Below are positions 45,820-55,688 of a DNA stretch of 64,000 nt, piece after piece; position 1 is the first letter of the stretch, and each line of letters opens with the position of its first letter. The translations under genes and the position numbers were made by a program. The DNA comes from Clostridium puniceum (lineage in GTDB: Bacteria > Bacillota > Clostridia > Clostridiales > Clostridiaceae), in assembly GCF_002006345.1 (NCBI RefSeq), contig NZ_LZZM01000063.1, positions 33,216 to 97,215 on the forward strand. The letters run 5' to 3'. The notes beneath the pieces are model-generated. The model saw nothing but the letters and a program-made list of their open reading frames with translations, did no database searches and was not told where the DNA came from.

Positions 45820-46509
45820 TCAATAATAATACTTTTCTCTGCCATCTCTTACTGAATTTAGTACAGTTCCTATTATATTAGCACCAACTTTATCTAGACG
45901 ATTTTTAGCTTCTATTATTGATTCTTTTTTTGTCCTTTCTGCTCGTACAACAAGTATTGTTCCATCAACTTTTGTTGCTAAAATCTGAGCATCTGTAAAT
46001 GCTTGAAGTGAAGCACTATCTAAAATAGCCATATCATATTTTTCTTTTAACTTTTCTATTAGATTAGTCATAGCATTTGATGCTAGCATTTCAGATGGAT
46101 TTCCTGGAATTTTACCAGAAGATAAAATATCAAGATTATCATTATATTGATGCACTGTTTCTTGTAAAGATTTTTTACCTATTAGAATCTCTGAAAGTCC
46201 AATCAAATTAGGTATTTTAAACTTCTTATGAATTGAAGCTCTTCTAAAATCGCAATCTAATAATATTATTTTTTTATTATTTTGAGCAAATGATAATGCA
46301 AGATTTCCTGATATTGTTGATTTTCCTTCTTCTTTTTCCGAACTTGTAATCAGCATAGTTTTTAATTGTTTATTAACTGATATATATTGTATATCAGTTC
46401 TTAAAGCTTTATACGCTTCTGATTCTATCGATTTTGGCTTTTGCTCAACTATAAAATCTTTATGTTCTTGTCCTAATACTGGTTTTTCTAAATTTCTTAC
46501 CTTAAACAT
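45820..46509 (-). CDS. CpsD/CapB-type tyrosine autokinase
   Basis: A 229-residue BY-kinase. Walker A is in SSEKEEGKSTISGNLALSFA, Walker A' in IILLDCDFRRASIHKKF and Walker B in MAILDSASLQAF. The C-terminus ends GREKYYY, a short tyrosine cluster that is the usual phosphorylation target. It works with the preceding membrane chain-length protein (15 nt apart) to control polymer length and export. No CpsB phosphatase gene is seen nearby. ILDSAS replaces the usual IIDTPP, a noticeable variation. Confidence 0.9.
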   Translation of the reverse strand: MFKVRNLEKPVLGQEHKDFIVEQKPKSIESEAYKALRTDIQYISVNKQLKTMLITSSEKEEGKSTISGNLALSFAQNNKKIILLDCDFRRASIHKKFKIPNLIGLSEILIGKKSLQETVHQYNDNLDILSSGKIPGNPSEMLASNAMTNLIEKLKEKYDMAILDSASLQAFTDAQILATKVDGTILVVRAERTKKESIIEAKNRLDKVGANIIGTVLNSVRDGREKYYY

Positions 46510-46524
46510 AAAATTACTCCTTTA

Positions 46525-47196
46525 CTATAACTCATTAAGAATCTCACCGATAACTGGTAAATTTAATATTTGTTCTAATTCTTCCTTTGTTTTTAATGTA
46601 TTGTTTATAGCATCTAATAAAAATGATAATCCTATACTAATCATTAATCCAAGTAAAAATGCAATAGCTATATTCATCTTTTTATTGGGACTTATTGAAC
46701 TCTTAGGCATTTTTACTTTTTCTATTATCTTTATATCAGCATTTGGTATAAATTCTGTAGATGATTCTATAAATTCATTTGTAATTGAATCTACTACATT
46801 TTTAGCTAAGATTTTATCTTCACTTGTATATTTAATTTCCAAAATTTGAGTATCAGTTCTTGGTGCAATTGTTAATCCTTTAAGAACCTCTTCCGAAGTT
46901 ATATCTAAGCCTTCTTTATTAATGGCCTTTTCAACTAAATCATTGGTTGATATAATCTCAACATATGTCTTTAATAATTTTTGATACATATTAACATCTT
47001 CTTCACTATATTTTGTATCTTCACTATTTTCTTTTCCTATAAATATCTTTGTGCTTGCTTCATATTTAGGTGAAATTACATAAAAACTTATACATACAGA
47101 GAATATAGTTGAAATAATCGTTATTGAAACTATCATCTTCCATCTTCTTTTTAATATCTTTATTAGGTCTTCAATTCTTAAAATGTCTTCATTCAT
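46525..47196 (-). CDS. Chain-length determinant/CpsC-type polysaccharide co-polymerase
   Basis: A 223-residue Wzz-family membrane protein with two transmembrane segments, MIVSITIISTIFSVCISFYV near the N-terminus and IAIAFLLGLMISIGLSFLLD near the C-terminus. The external part between them begins SPKYEASTKIFIG. It activates the cytoplasmic tyrosine kinase CpsD, encoded next, and sets polymer chain length. It is the first gene of the cluster. Confidence 0.9.
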   Translation of the reverse strand: MNEDILRIEDLIKILKRRWKMIVSITIISTIFSVCISFYVISPKYEASTKIFIGKENSEDTKYSEEDVNMYQKLLKTYVEIISTNDLVEKAINKEGLDITSEEVLKGLTIAPRTDTQILEIKYTSEDKILAKNVVDSITNEFIESSTEFIPNADIKIIEKVKMPKSSISPNKKMNIAIAFLLGLMISIGLSFLLDAINNTLKTKEELEQILNLPVIGEILNEL

Positions 47197-47260
47197 ACTT
47201 CATTCATCCTTCTTTATATTGATATTAGTTAAATTTATTTAGAAGTGGATTATTTAATTT

Positions 47261-47306
47261 AGTATAAAGTAGATTTTTTGTTTTGTAACCTACCCATTTA
47301 AGGTAG
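47261..47306 (-). promoter_or_regulatory. Promoter and inverted-repeat operator of the wzz-like gene
   Basis: Minus-strand TTACAA (47283-47288), 16 nt, TATACT (47261-47266). Upstream on the plus strand is CTACC-N7-GGTAG (47290-47306). It is the twin of the site at 43082-43127 and shares the 13-mer GGGTAGGTTACAA on the minus strand. Confidence 0.75.
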
Positions 47307-47310
47307 TTTT

Positions 47311-48440
47311 TATATTTTATAGTATATTTTGTACATTAATTCTAATACATTTTTAATTCAGCATTAATATATATAATAAAATATAGTAAAATCTACTTAA
47401 AATAGATTATTGTATGCTTTTGAAGTTACTTAATATATAACTAAAAAATTTCTAATAAAGGAGCTATATCAAAATTTAAGTTTTATCTCTTAAAAATACT
47501 TTGTAGCATTGCATTTTCAAATATAATAACTATTTGTTTAAAATATTTACTCATGAGTAAGAATAATATATCACTTACACACTTTTATATTTCTTCTTTC
47601 AAATACTTAATTGAAAGATTATTAAATACTACTGTATAAATAAGTAACAGATATCTACTCGTTATACTTTTCATATTTAAATTAGGTTTATTATGCAACA
47701 ATTTCAATAATTCACTATTAAAAATAAAAACCCCCTTCTTTTTAATAAATTATCTTTTCTCCTACATAATAAAATTCTGCATTACAATTAGCCTACTCCA
47801 TTACCAACATTTCCTTTTAGTTTTTAATCCTGATACTCATATTATTAGATATTTATATCTAAATCTATCTTGAGGATTGTATTTCTATTACTTCTCAGCG
47901 TTACCTGTGAATTTTAATTTCATAAAAAATAGAAAGCCATAAATTATGGAAATTACAGTTCCATAATTTATAGCTTCTGGTTATTTAAATATTAAATTTT
48001 ATGTTTGTTTTTAATAATAAGATCTAATTTCGTTTATGCATCCATGATATGTAACTTTAATAAATCTTTTCGGTAATAAAGTATTTTACTCGAGCAATTA
48101 AAATTATACATTATAAAACCTAACTTTTTTAAATCCAACATATTTACAAACTCATAAATATAATTAATAATGAAACTAGTTTGAAATAAGTCATACTAAT
48201 AAAGCCCCTTCAAACTTTATTTCTAAATTGCTCAATATTAATGCCAGACAGCTTAATGTGCTCATGCTAGGCATACAAAAAAACAAATTCCGTGAGTTCG
48301 TGCACTAAATGCTTATTTAAAATATTTTTATAAAATTGAAAAATGTATTATGATTTATAAGGATATTTTCAAATCATATTGTTAATCATAAAAATACCAC
48401 TATCCAATGTCCATTATCTTTTATTTGCTTTTGATGTAAA
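47311..48440. other. Gene-poor AT-rich stretch
   Basis: More than 1.1 kb without a convincing gene on either strand. It contains a strong minus-strand hairpin at 47934-47976 and a slightly GC-richer patch near 48180-48310. Both may be remains of a lost gene or mobile element. I recognise no riboswitch here. Confidence 0.5.
47934..47976 (-). terminator. Strong intrinsic terminator with no gene before it
   Basis: Nearly perfect 18-nt arms (AAGCTATAAATTATGGAA and TTCCATAATTTATGGCTT) around a 7-nt loop, followed by TCTATTTTTTA on the minus strand. No intact gene lies between it and the ABC operon terminator at 48445. Confidence 0.65.
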
Positions 48441-48444
48441 AAAT

Positions 48445-48488
48445 AAATAGAAGATAAGATATTTTAAACAGCTGCTTATCTTCTATTT
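48445..48488 (-). terminator. Intrinsic terminator of the ABC transporter operon
   Basis: Perfect 14-nt arms AAATAGAAGATAAG and CTTATCTTCTATTT, followed on the minus strand by ATTTTTTA. It begins about 20 nt after the ATPase stop. Confidence 0.85.
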
Positions 48489-48508
48489 AAATTTATAACA
48501 CTTAATCT

Positions 48509-49303
48509 TTACCCAAATAAAGTTCTATCGCTTAAGCCATCTGTAACATTAGCTTTTTCGAAAAGTCCAAGAAGTTTATTAGTATCTAATTTTTCTTTTT
48601 GTTCTCCTTCAATATCAGCTAAAATTTGACCTCTATGCATCATAAAAAGTCTATTACCATTTTCAAGAGCATGTTTAAGATTATGTGTAACCATTAGTGT
48701 CGTTATTCCACTATCTTTAACAATATTTCTAGTTATGTCCATTATTTTTTCTGAAGTCTTAGGGTCTAAGGCTGCAGTATGTTCATCCAACAATAATAAT
48801 TTAGGTTTTGACATTACTGCCATAAGTAAGGTTAAAGCTTGCCTTTGTCCACCAGATAAAAGTAATACTTTATTATAAATCTTATCTTCTAAACCCAAAT
48901 TAAGTTCACTTACCATTTCTTTATAATAATCTATTCTCTTTTTGTTTATTCCAAAACTAAGCCCAAAAGTTTTTCCCTTATTATCTGCAAGAGCAATATT
49001 TTCTAAAATAGTCATGTTAGGTGCAACACCCATAGATGGATTTTGAAATACTCTTCCAATAGATTTTGACCTAGCAAACTCTGGTTTATTAATTACTTCT
49101 TCTCCATCTAATAATATAGAGCCTGAATCTGCTTCTATTGTTCCAGATATCATATTTAATAAGGTTGACTTGCCAGCTCCATTAGAACCAATAATACTTA
49201 TGAAATCACCTTGACTAACATCTAAATATAATTTATCAAAAACTCTATTTTCATTTATTGTATTAGGATTAAATACTTTGGATAGTTGTTTTACTCTTAA
49301 CAT
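48509..49303 (-). CDS. ABC transporter ATP-binding protein
   Basis: A protein of 264 residues. Walker A IIGSNGAGKSTLLNMISG, the Q-loop near VFQNPSMGVAPNMTI, the ABC signature LLSGGQRQALTLLMA, Walker B LLLLDEHTAALDP and the switch histidine in MVTHNLKHAL are intact. The frame extends further upstream, but MLRVKQLSKVF is the natural start of such proteins; this overlaps the permease gene by 35 nt. Energises the importer encoded upstream. Confidence 0.9.
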   Translation of the reverse strand: MLRVKQLSKVFNPNTINENRVFDKLYLDVSQGDFISIIGSNGAGKSTLLNMISGTIEADSGSILLDGEEVINKPEFARSKSIGRVFQNPSMGVAPNMTILENIALADNKGKTFGLSFGINKKRIDYYKEMVSELNLGLEDKIYNKVLLLSGGQRQALTLLMAVMSKPKLLLLDEHTAALDPKTSEKIMDITRNIVKDSGITTLMVTHNLKHALENGNRLFMMHRGQILADIEGEQKEKLDTNKLLGLFEKANVTDGLSDRTLFG

Positions 49304-50183
49304 CTTCTTCAGCACCACCTTCCACAATTTTTTTCTTCTTAATTTTAAAAACTCCATTATTAGAACATAATGCTATAACTACAATTATTGCTGTCATTAA
49401 TTTTAAATCGTTAGCCGTTAATCCTATTATTGATCCATATTTTAATACAATGGCAATTGCAGCTTTATAAATAACTGCACCTAATATTGATAATGTAGTT
49501 GCTTTTATAAAAGATACTTTTTCAAATAATGAACTTCCAATAATTACAGCAGCAAGTCCCATTACTACAGTACCAGTTCCCATCCCTACATCACTAAACC
49601 CTTGATATTGAGCTGTTAATGCTCCTGCAAGCGCTGCAAGACCATTACTTATAACTAATCCTAATATTTTAATTAAATCCTTATTTACACCAAGAGAAGA
49701 TACAACTTGCTCATTATCCCCTACTGCCATAAGTAAAAATCCAGATTTTGTTTTCATATATAAGTCAAATATTATTTTTACTACAGCTAGCATAACAATA
49801 ATTATTATTATAGGTGCAACTGGTGATTTAAATAAATTTGGTACATTAAACAATGGTACATTGGCCTTTCCCATTATTCTTAAGTTTATTGAATATAAAC
49901 CTATCATCATAAGTATGCCAGCCATTAAATTATCAATCTTAAATTTAACGTGTAAAAAACCTGTTATTCCACCTGCTACTCCCCCTACAATAACAGCAGC
50001 AATAATACTAGTCCATGGATTTATACCTTTTACTAATAGAGCTGCTGAAATAGCAGCTCCCATAGGAAAAGTTCCATCAACTGACATGTCTGGGAAATCC
50101 AATATCTTATATGTTATATAAACTGCAATTGCAACAAGGGAAAATAGTAATCCTTGTTCTAAAATGTTTAATAAAACACCCAC
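49269..50183 (-). CDS. ABC transporter permease
   Basis: A 304-residue membrane protein with about eight hydrophobic segments. FSLVAIAVYITYKILDFPDMSVDG-type N-terminus (split here) and MGLAAVIIGSSLFE are characteristic of the branched-chain-like permeases that partner the TrpX/YtgB-type binding proteins. GTG start, with GGAGG 9 nt upstream, overlapping the stop of the binding protein by one nucleotide (TAGTG). The C-terminal tail is polar. Confidence 0.88.
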   Translation of the reverse strand: MGVLLNILEQGLLFSLVAIAVYITYKILDFPDMSVDGTFPMGAAISAALLVKGINPWTSIIAAVIVGGVAGGITGFLHVKFKIDNLMAGILMMIGLYSINLRIMGKANVPLFNVPNLFKSPVAPIIIIIVMLAVVKIIFDLYMKTKSGFLLMAVGDNEQVVSSLGVNKDLIKILGLVISNGLAALAGALTAQYQGFSDVGMGTGTVVMGLAAVIIGSSLFEKVSFIKATTLSILGAVIYKAAIAIVLKYGSIIGLTANDLKLMTAIIVVIALCSNNGVFKIKKKKIVEGGAEEDVKSKTTIQSI

Positions 50184-51199
50184 TAGTTAACGCCTCCAGT
50201 TACTTTCTTCGCATTTGCTTCTATATCTGCTGGGATCGTTATATTTAATTTTTTTGTAACATCTGTATTTATAGTGAATGTCATTTCACTTAGCGTTGTT
50301 ATTTCAACTTCTGAAGGTTTCTTTCCAGACAATACATCTGCTGCTTTTAATCCAGCTTCTTTTCCTAATTTATAATAATCTATACCTATAGATGCAAGAC
50401 CACCCTTAGTTACAATTGCATCTTCAGCACCAATTATAGGAATATTTTTATCTAAACAAAGTTTACCTACTAATGCATATCCTGAAGCTACTGTATTATC
50501 TGTTGGTGTATATAATACATCTATTTGACCTAATGCACTTGCTAAATTTTGATTTATTTCATTTACATTAGTAACACCAATTTCTTTCACAGCTAGCCCC
50601 TGTTTTTCTGCGGCTGCTTTAAGTTCATTTACTTGAATAACAGAATTCGTTTCAGAAGTATTATAAATTGCTCCTAAAGTTTTGGCATTGGGAACTAATT
50701 TCTTTAATAGCTCAATTTGTTTTTCTACAGGTACTTTATCTGATGTACCAGTAACATTAGTTCCTGAACTTTTCCAATCCTTTGCAACTTCTGCCTTTAC
50801 TGGATCTGTTACAGCTGTAAATATTATTGGTATATCCTTAGTAGAATTGTATGCTGCTTGAACTGCTGGTGTAGCTATTGCAAAAATTAAATCTTTTTTT
50901 GCATCTACAAACTGCTTAGAAATAGTTTGTGCATTTGTTTGTTCACCTTGAGCATTTTGTTGTTCAATTTTAATATTTTTTCCATCTTCGAATCCTTTTT
51001 CTTTTAATGCATCAACAAAACCTTTATTCGCTGCGTCTAAAGCATCATGTTGTACTAGCTGAACAACTCCAATATTTTTTACTTCTGCTGAAGTAGTAGC
51101 TCCTTTATTCGAATCTGTTGTACTCTTGCCACATCCTACAAGAATTCCACCAACTAAAACTGTACATAACAGCATTGCCAATTTTCTTTTTCCTACCAT
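50183..51199 (-). CDS. ABC transporter substrate-binding lipoprotein (TrpX/YtgB family)
   Basis: A 338-residue lipoprotein. The signal peptide ends in a lipobox, LVGGILVGCGKS, with the lipidated cysteine at about residue 23. The periplasmic-binding fold follows: IGVVQLVQHDALDAANKGF, IIFTAVTDPVKAEV, TLGAIYNTSETNS and VLYTPTDNTVAS. Members of this family have been implicated in uptake of tryptophan or other aromatic amino acids; the ligand here is unknown. First gene of a three-gene import operon with the permease and ATPase. Confidence 0.88.
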   Translation of the reverse strand: MVGKRKLAMLLCTVLVGGILVGCGKSTTDSNKGATTSAEVKNIGVVQLVQHDALDAANKGFVDALKEKGFEDGKNIKIEQQNAQGEQTNAQTISKQFVDAKKDLIFAIATPAVQAAYNSTKDIPIIFTAVTDPVKAEVAKDWKSSGTNVTGTSDKVPVEKQIELLKKLVPNAKTLGAIYNTSETNSVIQVNELKAAAEKQGLAVKEIGVTNVNEINQNLASALGQIDVLYTPTDNTVASGYALVGKLCLDKNIPIIGAEDAIVTKGGLASIGIDYYKLGKEAGLKAADVLSGKKPSEVEITTLSEMTFTINTDVTKKLNITIPADIEANAKKVTGGVN

Positions 51200-51345
51200 A
51201 TTTCCATCCTCCTATTATTTTATTATCAATTTTTCCTACCATACTTCTATACTTTAACAGCCTAATAAATACTATCATAAATATATGACCACATTTATGA
51301 TAAATATTCAAATAAATTGATAATAATTTATAAATCTTTTAAGAT

Positions 51346-51374
51346 ATGATATCATAATTTAAAATAGTTGTAAA
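51346..51374 (-). promoter_or_regulatory. Promoter of the ABC transporter operon
   Basis: Minus-strand TTTACA (51369-51374), 17 nt, TATCAT (51346-51351). It gives a leader of about 140 nt in which I could see no T-box or other riboswitch motif. The rest of the gap to 51544 is plain AT-rich DNA. Confidence 0.55.
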
Positions 51375-51543
51375 GTTTAGCACTGCTAGTTTTGTCGATT
51401 ATTTAGTTTTTTTATATAAAAATTATATATTCATTCCAACAAATGTAAATATGGTTATTTATTAAATTATGTTCGAGAAAATTTAATAAAAATCAACATT
51501 TATATTAATAGAATTCCTTCTTACTTTTTTATTATCTAAGTAC

Positions 51544-51593
51544 AAAAAATTCACATCTAAATTTTGAAATTAAAATTTAGATATGAATTTTTT
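51544..51593. terminator. Terminator between HutP-like gene and ABC operon
   Basis: 22-nt arms with one mismatch (AAAAAATTCACATCTAAATT and its complement) around a 6-nt loop, with T-rich ends on both strands. Serves the HutP-like gene on the minus strand. Confidence 0.8.
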
Positions 51594-51658
51594 AGTCTAA
51601 CTAATTTTTATTATATTTTCTATTTCTGTGCAAGCTTAGCTTTCATATTCCAATACTC

Positions 51659-52072
51659 TTATATTGGTAAGGCTCTATGACCTATTCCAATAACTACTTC
51701 ATCTAAATGCAATAAGCCAATATTTAAGAATATGCAAACTGATATATGCTCCCCACCTCTTGCAATACCTATTTTCCCTCCAACATTTTGACCGTTAGCT
51801 CTATTAGAAATTTGAATTATCGCATCTCTTGTTGCTCCTATAACGGCCCCTTCATGCAGATGTTCTTCCCTTATTAATTGATTTCTCTTTGCTGCAACCA
51901 ATGCACTTTCTAATATTTTAGATATAGAAGAATTAATATTTCCACCTATATTTACAGCCGTAACTTTTATTCCTTGCTCATTATAATATCTTTTTAAATC
52001 TTCTTCTTCATTTCTATTACAAATAGCCATCTTTGTTGCAATTTTCGCAACTTTGGTACTATTACTTTCCAT
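51659..52072 (-). CDS. HutP-family RNA-binding regulator
   Basis: A 137-residue protein matching HutP along its length, with KVTAVNIGGNINSSISKILE, REEHLHEGAVIGATRDAIIQ and GGKIGIARGGEHISVCIFLN. Bacillus HutP is a histidine- and metal-dependent antiterminator of the histidine utilisation operon. The metal-binding HLH is present. No hut genes are in the window, so its target RNA is elsewhere or different. Separate terminators isolate it from both neighbours. Confidence 0.8.
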   Translation of the reverse strand: MESNSTKVAKIATKMAICNRNEEEDLKRYYNEQGIKVTAVNIGGNINSSISKILESALVAAKRNQLIREEHLHEGAVIGATRDAIIQISNRANGQNVGGKIGIARGGEHISVCIFLNIGLLHLDEVVIGIGHRALPI

Positions 52073-52142
52073 AAATGAACACCTCCGAATTACTTTATAA
52101 GTTATTATAACACACTAATTTTTTAATAAACAATTTATAGAA

Positions 52143-52185
52143 AAAGACATAAAACTTAAGATAAAATCTTAAACTTCATGTCTTT
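52143..52185 (-). terminator. Intrinsic terminator at the end of the fatty acid operon
   Basis: 19-nt arms (AAAGACATGAAGTTTAAGA pairing with TCTTAAGTTTTATGTCTTT, two mismatches) followed by TTCT on the minus strand, about 30 nt beyond the accA stop. Confidence 0.8.
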
Positions 52186-52215
52186 CCTTATAATATATAA
52201 ATTTCACTATTCCTA

Positions 52216-53034
52216 TTAATAAAAATTTCCCATATCTCTAAATTTATTATATCTTTCATTAACTAGAGTATCCAAATCTTTTCCCATCAACTCTGTTAAA
52301 GAATCTAAAATGATTTTTTTTATGACTTCTGCTACTTTTATTTGATTTTTATGAGCTCCACCTCTAGGTTCTTTTATTGTATCATCAATTATGTTAAATT
52401 CTTTCAAGTCCTTAGCTGTAATTTTCATTACTGTTGCAGCTTCTTTTGCACGGCTTGCATCCTTCCATAAAATAGAAGCAAATCCTTCTGGTGTAAGAAT
52501 AGAATATACAGAATGCTCTAACATAAAAATCCTATCAGCTACTGCTAAAGCTAATGCTCCTCCACTTCCACCTTCACCCGTAATTATAGAAATTACAGGA
52601 GTCTTTAATCTACTTAATTCAAAAAGATTATTTGCTATTGCTTGCCCTTGACCTCTTTCCTCTGCACCCATGCCTGGAAATGCTCCTGGCGTATCTACAA
52701 AACAAATTACAGGTCTTTTGAATTTTTCTGCCTGTTTCATAAGTCTTAATGCTTTTCTATATCCTTCTGGATTTGGCATTCCGAAATTTCTTTCTATGTT
52801 TTCAGCTGTATTGGAACCTTTGGTTATTGCTATAACTGTAACACTTATATCATTAATCGATGCAATTCCACCAATTACAGCTTTATCATCGCCAAAGCTT
52901 CTGTCACCATGAAATTCTATAAACTCTTTAAATATATTTTCTATATAGTATTTCCCAGTCGGCCTATCTTTGTGCCTTGCAATTTCAACACTTTCCCATG
53001 GTGTTACATTGATTTTTATAAATTCTTTATCCAT
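52216..53034 (-). CDS. accA: Acetyl-CoA carboxylase carboxyltransferase subunit alpha
   Basis: A 272-residue subunit that, with AccD, carries out the transfer of CO2 from biotin to acetyl-CoA. It has [20 protein letters not shown], the oxyanion-forming segments [14 protein letters not shown] and [18 protein letters not shown], and [13 protein letters not shown]. It is somewhat shorter than the E. coli protein, as usual in clostridia. Overlaps accD by 8 nt and is the last gene of the operon. Confidence 0.95.
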   Translation of the reverse strand: MDKEFIKINVTPWESVEIARHKDRPTGKYYIENIFKEFIEFHGDRSFGDDKAVIGGIASINDISVTVIAITKGSNTAENIERNFGMPNPEGYRKALRLMKQAEKFKRPVICFVDTPGAFPGMGAEERGQGQAIANNLFELSRLKTPVISIITGEGGSGGALALAVADRIFMLEHSVYSILTPEGFASILWKDASRAKEAATVMKITAKDLKEFNIIDDTIKEPRGGAHKNQIKVAEVIKKIILDSLTELMGKDLDTLVNERYNKFRDMGNFY

Positions 53035-53902
53035 AATTCCTCACTCCATGTAAAATAAGAATTTTATATATACATGCTCTCATATTTTTTCTTTCAACAA
53101 TAGCATCCACAAATCCCTTTTGAAGTAAAAACTCGGCTTTTTGAAAATCATCTGGGAGACTTTCTTTAATTGTATTTTCAATTACTCTTCTTCCTGCAAA
53201 TCCCACTAAAGCATCTGGTTCACTTAAAATAATGTCACCTTCCATAGCAAAACTTGCTGTTACACCTCCAGTAGTTGGATCTGTAAGTATTGAAATATAT
53301 AAAAGACCTGCTTCATCATGTCTTGCAAGTGCTGCACTTATTTTAGCCATCTGCATAAGTGAAAAAATTCCCTCTTGCATTCTAGCTCCACCTGATGCAG
53401 TAAAAATTATAAGTGGAAGTTTATTTTGTGTAGCATATTCTATAAGTCTAGTTATCTTTTCTCCAACTACAGTTCCCATACTTCCCATCATAAAGAAACT
53501 GTCCATAATTGCACATGCTACATCTAATCCATTTAATTGTCCAATACCAGTAACAACTGCTTCTGCACTATCAGTTTTTGACATCCCACTTCTTAGTTTT
53601 TCTTCATACCCTTCAAATTTAAGTGGATTAGTAGTTTTGAAATCTTTCCATAACTCTTTAAATGTATGCTTATCAAAAAGTATTCTTACTCTTTCTTTTG
53701 CATTTATCCTAAAATGATGGCCACAAGATGAGCAGACATATTTAGAATTTTCTAAGTCTTCAGCATAGATCATTTCATTACACTTTTCACATTTAGTCCA
53801 CATTCCTGACGGAATATTAGGCTTTTCTTCTTCAGCACTTTTTTTAATTGTTGAAGGTTTAACAGTTGCATATTGTCTTTTTATAAATAAATCCTTAAGC
53901 AT
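53027..53902 (-). CDS. accD: Acetyl-CoA carboxylase carboxyltransferase subunit beta
   Basis: A 291-residue subunit with an N-terminal four-cysteine zinc ribbon ([15 protein letters not shown]...[10 protein letters not shown]) and the crotonase-like domain with [20 protein letters not shown] and [16 protein letters not shown]. It pairs with AccA, encoded directly after it, and overlaps accC by 8 nt. Confidence 0.95.
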   Translation of the reverse strand: MLKDLFIKRQYATVKPSTIKKSAEEEKPNIPSGMWTKCEKCNEMIYAEDLENSKYVCSSCGHHFRINAKERVRILFDKHTFKELWKDFKTTNPLKFEGYEEKLRSGMSKTDSAEAVVTGIGQLNGLDVACAIMDSFFMMGSMGTVVGEKITRLIEYATQNKLPLIIFTASGGARMQEGIFSLMQMAKISAALARHDEAGLLYISILTDPTTGGVTASFAMEGDIILSEPDALVGFAGRRVIENTIKESLPDDFQKAEFLLQKGFVDAIVERKNMRACIYKILILHGVRNYG

Positions 53903-55247
53903 CCTTCTTCACCATCTTTTCTGCTAAAAATGAAGTATCATAATCCCCTTCTAAGAATTCTTTACTATCAAGTATAGAGAGCTCAAAATTAATATTAGTC
54001 TTTACTCCCCCCACTGCAAATTCAGCTAATGCTCTACGCATTTTTACAATGGCTTCATTTCTATTCTCTCCAAAAGTAATAACCTTAGCTATCATAGAAT
54101 CGTAACAATGAGGTATTTTATATCCACAGTATATTGCTGAGTCTATTCTTACCCCCATTCCACCAGGAACACATAATTCTTCTATTGTTCCTGGACATGG
54201 TCTAAAATCATGCTCTGGATCTTCTGCATTAACTCTGCATTCTATGGCATGACCTTTAAGCTTTATGTCTTCTTGAGTAAATCTAAGTTTTTTTCCACAA
54301 GCTATTTTTAATTGTTCCTTTACTAAATCTATTCCCGTTATCATTTCAGTAATTGGATGTTCCACTTGTATTCTTGTATTCATTTCCATAAAATAAAAAT
54401 TATTATCTTTATCAAATAAAAATTCTATAGTCCCTGCATTTTTATAATCCACAGCAAGAGCTGCCATCTTTGCTGCTTCTCCCATTTTAGCACGTAATTG
54501 TTCATTTAGCACATTAGATGGAGCTTCTTCTAAAACCTTTTGATTTTTTCTTTGCATTGAACATTCTCTTTCACCTAAATGTATCACATTACCGTATTCA
54601 TCAGCTAATATTTGAAATTCAATATGTTTTGGTTTTTGAACAAATTTTTCTAAATATAATGTGTCATCTCCAAAGCAAGCTTTTGCTTCCGCTTTAGCTG
54701 TTTTAAATCCCATTAAGAATTCTTCATCATTATTAGCAATTCTTATTCCTTTTCCACCACCACCTGCTGCAGCTTTTATCATAACAGGATATCCAATCTC
54801 TTTTCCCAGCTCTAAGGCATGTGCTTCATCTCTTATTTTACCTTCATATCCCGGTACTACTGGAACATTGCAAGACTTCATAATTTCTCTAGCTTTAGCT
54901 TTATTTCCTATCCATTCAATTGTTTCATAATCAGGACCTATAAACTTTATATTGCATTGTCTACACATCTTTGCAAATTTTGGATTTTCAGATAAAAAAC
55001 CAAAACCAGGATGTATAGCATCTGCACCAGTTAAAACACATGCACTTAAAATATTAGTTATATTTAAGTAACTGTCTTTAGCCATTGCAGGTCCAATGCA
55101 TATCGCTTCATCTGCAAGTTGTGTATGAAGTGCTTCTTTATCTGCTTCTGAATAAACAGCAACTGTACTTATTCCCATTTCTCTACATGCTCTAATTATT
55201 CTTACTGCAATTTCTCCTCTATTGGCAATTAATACTTTTTTGAACAT
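53895..55247 (-). CDS. accC: Biotin carboxylase
   Basis: About 450 residues, ATP-grasp enzyme that carboxylates the biotin of AccB. N-terminal [20 protein letters not shown], the glycine-rich loop [15 protein letters not shown], the biotin/bicarbonate site [19 protein letters not shown], and C-terminal [19 protein letters not shown]. Start MFKKVLIAN taken as in relatives, with AGGTG upstream; a GTG three codons earlier is possible. Overlaps or abuts its neighbours. Confidence 0.95.
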   Translation of the reverse strand: MFKKVLIANRGEIAVRIIRACREMGISTVAVYSEADKEALHTQLADEAICIGPAMAKDSYLNITNILSACVLTGADAIHPGFGFLSENPKFAKMCRQCNIKFIGPDYETIEWIGNKAKAREIMKSCNVPVVPGYEGKIRDEAHALELGKEIGYPVMIKAAAGGGGKGIRIANNDEEFLMGFKTAKAEAKACFGDDTLYLEKFVQKPKHIEFQILADEYGNVIHLGERECSMQRKNQKVLEEAPSNVLNEQLRAKMGEAAKMAALAVDYKNAGTIEFLFDKDNNFYFMEMNTRIQVEHPITEMITGIDLVKEQLKIACGKKLRFTQEDIKLKGHAIECRVNAEDPEHDFRPCPGTIEELCVPGGMGVRIDSAIYCGYKIPHCYDSMIAKVITFGENRNEAIVKMRRALAEFAVGGVKTNINFELSILDSKEFLEGDYDTSFLAEKMVKKDA

Positions 55248-55256
55248 TATCATCAC

Positions 55257-55685
55257 CTATCCTATAGCAAAAAGTATTTCTGCTTCACAAACTATTTTAC
55301 CATCAACTGAGGCTATTCCTTTTCCAATTCCTATAGGTCCTTTAATTTTTATAATTTCACAATATAAATCTAACCTGTCTCCTGGTACTACTTTATTTTT
55401 AAATCTTACTTTATTAGTTCCTGCAAATAAAGGAGTTTTTCCTTTATACTTTTCCATTGAAAGAATGGCAACTGCTCCTGCTTGAGCTAAGGCTTCAATT
55501 TGTAGTACCCCTGGCATAATTGGTTCATTTGGATAATGCCCTTGAAAATATGCTTCATTAGCAGAAATATTTTTATATCCTTTTACAAACAATTTATCCT
55601 CAATATCCATTTCAGTAACCCTATCTATTAATAACATCGGATATCTGTGAGGTATAATTTCTTTTATTTCATTTATATTAAGCAT
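55257..55685 (-). CDS. fabZ: 3-hydroxyacyl-ACP dehydratase
   Basis: A 142-residue hot-dog-fold enzyme that makes trans-2-enoyl-ACP. The catalytic histidine is in [15 protein letters not shown] and the catalytic acid in [24 protein letters not shown]. Located between accB and accC, as in other clostridia. Confidence 0.95.
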   Translation of the reverse strand: MLNINEIKEIIPHRYPMLLIDRVTEMDIEDKLFVKGYKNISANEAYFQGHYPNEPIMPGVLQIEALAQAGAVAILSMEKYKGKTPLFAGTNKVRFKNKVVPGDRLDLYCEIIKIKGPIGIGKGIASVDGKIVCEAEILFAIG

Positions 55686-55688
55686 TAC

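Noticed and set aside
48180..48310. Slightly GC-richer patch as a broken transposase
   Set aside because: Translations on both strands gave no recognisable transposase motif.
51200..51545. T-box or tryptophan riboswitch before the TrpX-like ABC operon
   Set aside because: No GGGTGG-type T-box sequence and no terminator/antiterminator pair could be found in the leader.
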